DNA of 64,000 bases from an uncultured Roseovarius sp. (GTDB taxonomy: Bacteria; Pseudomonadota; Alphaproteobacteria; Rhodobacterales; Rhodobacteraceae): the NCBI RefSeq assembly GCF_947489715.1, contig NZ_CANLER010000008.1, positions 62,001-126,000 on the forward strand, in the 5' to 3' direction. Below the pieces are notes generated by a model. The model was not told where the DNA came from. It did not search any database and saw nothing but the letters and a program-made list of their open reading frames with translations. Positions within the stretch are counted from its first letter, which is position 1. Each line of letters starts with the position of its first letter. Positions 62,215 to 64,000 of the stretch are shown here, one piece after another. The translations under genes were made by a program, and so were the position numbers.

Positions 62215-63041
62215 CAGAAATACCCATATGCTTTCATGACCTTACGGTGCAGCTTTCGCACCCGGGCAACCTGCTCTTCGCTCAACTCCGTCTTCCAGTT
62301 GTCGCTCTTGCCCTTCGAGAAGAAAGTTTTGCTATGCCGCGATCTTTCGGCAAACCCATCTTTCTTTTCTTGGCGCGATACTTCCTTGAAACTTGAATGA
62401 CGGACAGCACGATCCAGCCGCTCATCTTCTACCGGGACACCAATATTTTGCAGAACCTTGGCGAAAGAGACATGCGGGTCGGCCAGCAAATCCTCGTAGC
62501 GCAGAACACAGGTTGGATAAGGCGTCGCCTTTGTCCAGCTTTCAACATGGTCAGACCAACTGCCCAGGAACTGAAAAACCGTTGTTTCATCCGGTTGATT
62601 TACGTGATCGGCATGAGAAATCGCCGTGATCGTATCATCAACGCTCATGCCATAATGTCGGGCGTATGACAGAACCAAATCAAGCGGGTTGCGAAGAATA
62701 TAGACGGCCGACCTGGTGTATTTTTCAGGGATGAGCGTCGCGCCCAAGGCGGGCCTGTTGATATTGTGGGTTTTGACCAGATTGACATCGGCATTGTTCG
62801 CCACGATGCCGCGCAGAACCTTATCTCGCAGGGCCAGCGTCACATTCACATTCATGGTATCGACATCGGGACCGCCAACCATGCGATAGGTCTTGGGAAT
62901 TGAATCACCCATACCAAATTTATGCACCTGATTGATCGGCACAGGTTCTTTGGCGTTCGTCAGGTAATTGGCAAGGAAAATCCGCGTCCAGGTATTGCCT
63001 GACTTCGGATAGGATGCCAGCCAGACGATGCTTTTCTTCAT
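62214..63041 (-). CDS. Sulfotransferase, copy 1
   Basis: The 275-aa protein has the PAPS-binding loop YPKSGNTWTRIFLANYL at about residues 10-26 and the YILRNPLDLVLSYARHYG segment. It is paralogous to the next gene, and the tandem pair could sulfate two positions of the same surface polysaccharide. I chose the ATG at 63041 because the upstream 13 codons are not family-like; the Shine-Dalgarno there is poor. Confidence 0.9.
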   Translation of the reverse strand: MKKSIVWLASYPKSGNTWTRIFLANYLTNAKEPVPINQVHKFGMGDSIPKTYRMVGGPDVDTMNVNVTLALRDKVLRGIVANNADVNLVKTHNINRPALGATLIPEKYTRSAVYILRNPLDLVLSYARHYGMSVDDTITAISHADHVNQPDETTVFQFLGSWSDHVESWTKATPYPTCVLRYEDLLADPHVSFAKVLQNIGVPVEDERLDRAVRHSSFKEVSRQEKKDGFAERSRHSKTFFSKGKSDNWKTELSEEQVARVRKLHRKVMKAYGYF

Positions 63042-63089
63042 TTGGGGGAAATCCGTGTGTTGTGGCGATAAACGTACCACTTCACATAA

Positions 63090-63119
63090 AAACAGCGGGG
63101 AGGTTTGTCACCCCCCCGC
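63090..63119 (-). terminator. Terminator after the porin gene
   Basis: On the minus strand, GCGGGGGGG pairs with CCTCCCCGC (one mismatch) around a TGACAAA loop and is followed by TGTTTTTATG. It begins 20 bases after the porin stop. Confidence 0.8.
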
Positions 63120-63138
63120 CGCATAATATCTACCTGAA

Positions 63139-64000
63139 TTAGAAGCTCAGGTTGATGGCTGTACCGATGATGGTACCTTCCAGGTCGGTGCCTGCAGTCG
63201 CTGCCAGGTCGCTTTCCAGCCATACGGCGTAAACGTTCCAGCTAACGCCTGGGCCCAAGTCGCGGGCGGCGCCGATTTGATAGGCTTCGTAGTCATCGTC
63301 ACCAGCTGCTGCGCTGTCGTTCTGACCTTGGTAGGTCAGAGCTTCGAACGACCATGGGCCAGGTGCGTCATATGTCGCGCCAAAGCTCCAGCCTTCCGAG
63401 TCCGGACGACCTGCTACACCGCCAACACCGCCAACACCGCCGTTGTCGTTCTCAGCATAGCCACCACCGATGGTGAAGCCGCTGAAGCCAACAGTTGCGC
63501 CGATGCCCCATGTTTCGGGATCCGAAACACCTGGGTTGGTTGCTGCGTTAACCGAACCTGTACCCCAGCGTGCGCCAGCGTTCAGGTCAACGGTACCGAT
63601 GGTGCCGCTGTAGTTAACACCGATGTCGAAGATATCGGAAACAGTGCCTGCGCCGTTACGGTTGATGCTGAAGTTGTTACCAGCATTAACAGTGTCGGTT
63701 GCGGCATACGAAACACCAACTACCAGACCGTTGAAGTTCGGTGTGTAGTATGTGAGGCGGTTAACGTCGTTGTTACCCGCAACTTCGGTGTAACCCGAGT
63801 GCTTCGCGTCACGGAAAGGAATGCCAACGCCGGCTGCGGTGAACGGCAGGAAGGCCGAAACCGAAGGCGAGTTGATGTACATCGAAGTAACCTGAGGAGC
63901 GGCAACTTGCGACAGGTAACCTGCCGAGTTTTCGTTACCGATAACCAGTTTACCGAACGAGTCGCCACTGATGGTCATGTACGATTCGTCGATGCCGGTG
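63139..64000 (-). CDS. Porin (Gram-negative, Porin_4-like), 5' part cut off
   Basis: The 287 residues visible form the C-terminal part of an outer-membrane beta-barrel porin, with alternating strands and a C-terminal phenylalanine (IGTAINLSF) as required for BAM-dependent insertion. The frame is open through the right edge, reading TGIDESYMTISGDSFGKL, so the start is outside the window. A glycine- and valine-rich loop (NGGVGGVGGVAG) lies within. Such porins are abundant in marine Rhodobacteraceae. Confidence 0.93.
   Translation of the reverse strand, partial: TGIDESYMTISGDSFGKLVIGNENSAGYLSQVAAPQVTSMYINSPSVSAFLPFTAAGVGIPFRDAKHSGYTEVAGNNDVNRLTYYTPNFNGLVVGVSYAATDTVNAGNNFSINRNGAGTVSDIFDIGVNYSGTIGTVDLNAGARWGTGSVNAATNPGVSDPETWGIGATVGFSGFTIGGGYAENDNGGVGGVGGVAGRPDSEGWSFGATYDAPGPWSFEALTYQGQNDSAAAGDDDYEAYQIGAARDLGPGVSWNVYAVWLESDLAATAGTDLEGTIIGTAINLSF

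Overview
The window reads as a chromosomal segment of a marine alphaproteobacterium of the Rhodobacteraceae (Roseobacter group); the species cannot be named from the sequence. The evidence is a dcw cell-wall cluster with two small DUF2484-type genes between murC and murB, a dmdA-acuI pair for dimethylsulfoniopropionate (DMSP) use, a heterotetrameric sarcosine oxidase operon, TRAP and peptide ABC transporters, a Gram-negative porin and GC-rich codon use. No rRNA, tRNA, insertion sequence or CRISPR array was seen.

Layout. 1-19.7 kb holds the dcw cluster on the minus strand, transcribed right to left: mraZ, rsmH, ftsL, ftsI, murE, murF, mraY, murD, ftsW, murG, murC, two DUF2484 genes, a small membrane gene and murB. 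It is interrupted twice. A TetR / 59-aa membrane protein / fatty acid hydroxylase divergon sits between mraY and murD. A redoxin, a YhiN-like flavoprotein and a methyltransferase sit between murD and ftsW. A 630-bp leader with TGGGA-like boxes precedes mraZ. 20.4-26.7 kb carries an IclR regulator, a DctMQP TRAP transporter, a divergent GMC oxidoreductase and a GNAT protein. 26.8-32 kb carries a tail-anchored unknown protein, then acuI, dmdA, DUF1326 and DUF2182 genes in one likely operon facing a GntR regulator with a strong palindrome at its start. 32.3-34.7 kb has a GGDEF-EAL protein and sodB. 34.9-40.9 kb is soxB, a small membrane gene, soxD, soxA and soxG. 41-43 kb is ccmI-ruvX-DUF1289.

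43.1-51.3 kb is a GntR-controlled peptide ABC transporter, with one permease fused to an ATPase, facing a DUF1028 gene and an M20-type amidohydrolase; paired palindromes lie in the divergent promoter. 51.6-54.3 kb has a phytanoyl-CoA dioxygenase-like gene, a TauE/SafE exporter and dusA. 54.5-63.0 kb is the accessory part: a phage-tail-fibre-like repeat protein, a jelly-roll-like protein, an 870-aa G8-domain protein, a small membrane protein, a lipoprotein and two tandem sulfotransferases. The window ends inside a porin gene.

The best candidates for something undescribed are: the stand-alone tail-fibre/G8/sulfotransferase locus, possibly an adsorption or surface-polysaccharide cassette; an intergenic element of four GTCGGTAT units at an exact 11-bp period, present three times, once inside the ABC operon; the DUF1326-DUF2182 pair built into the DMSP demethylase operon; and a set of mutually exclusive hairpins downstream of the sarcosine oxidase operon.
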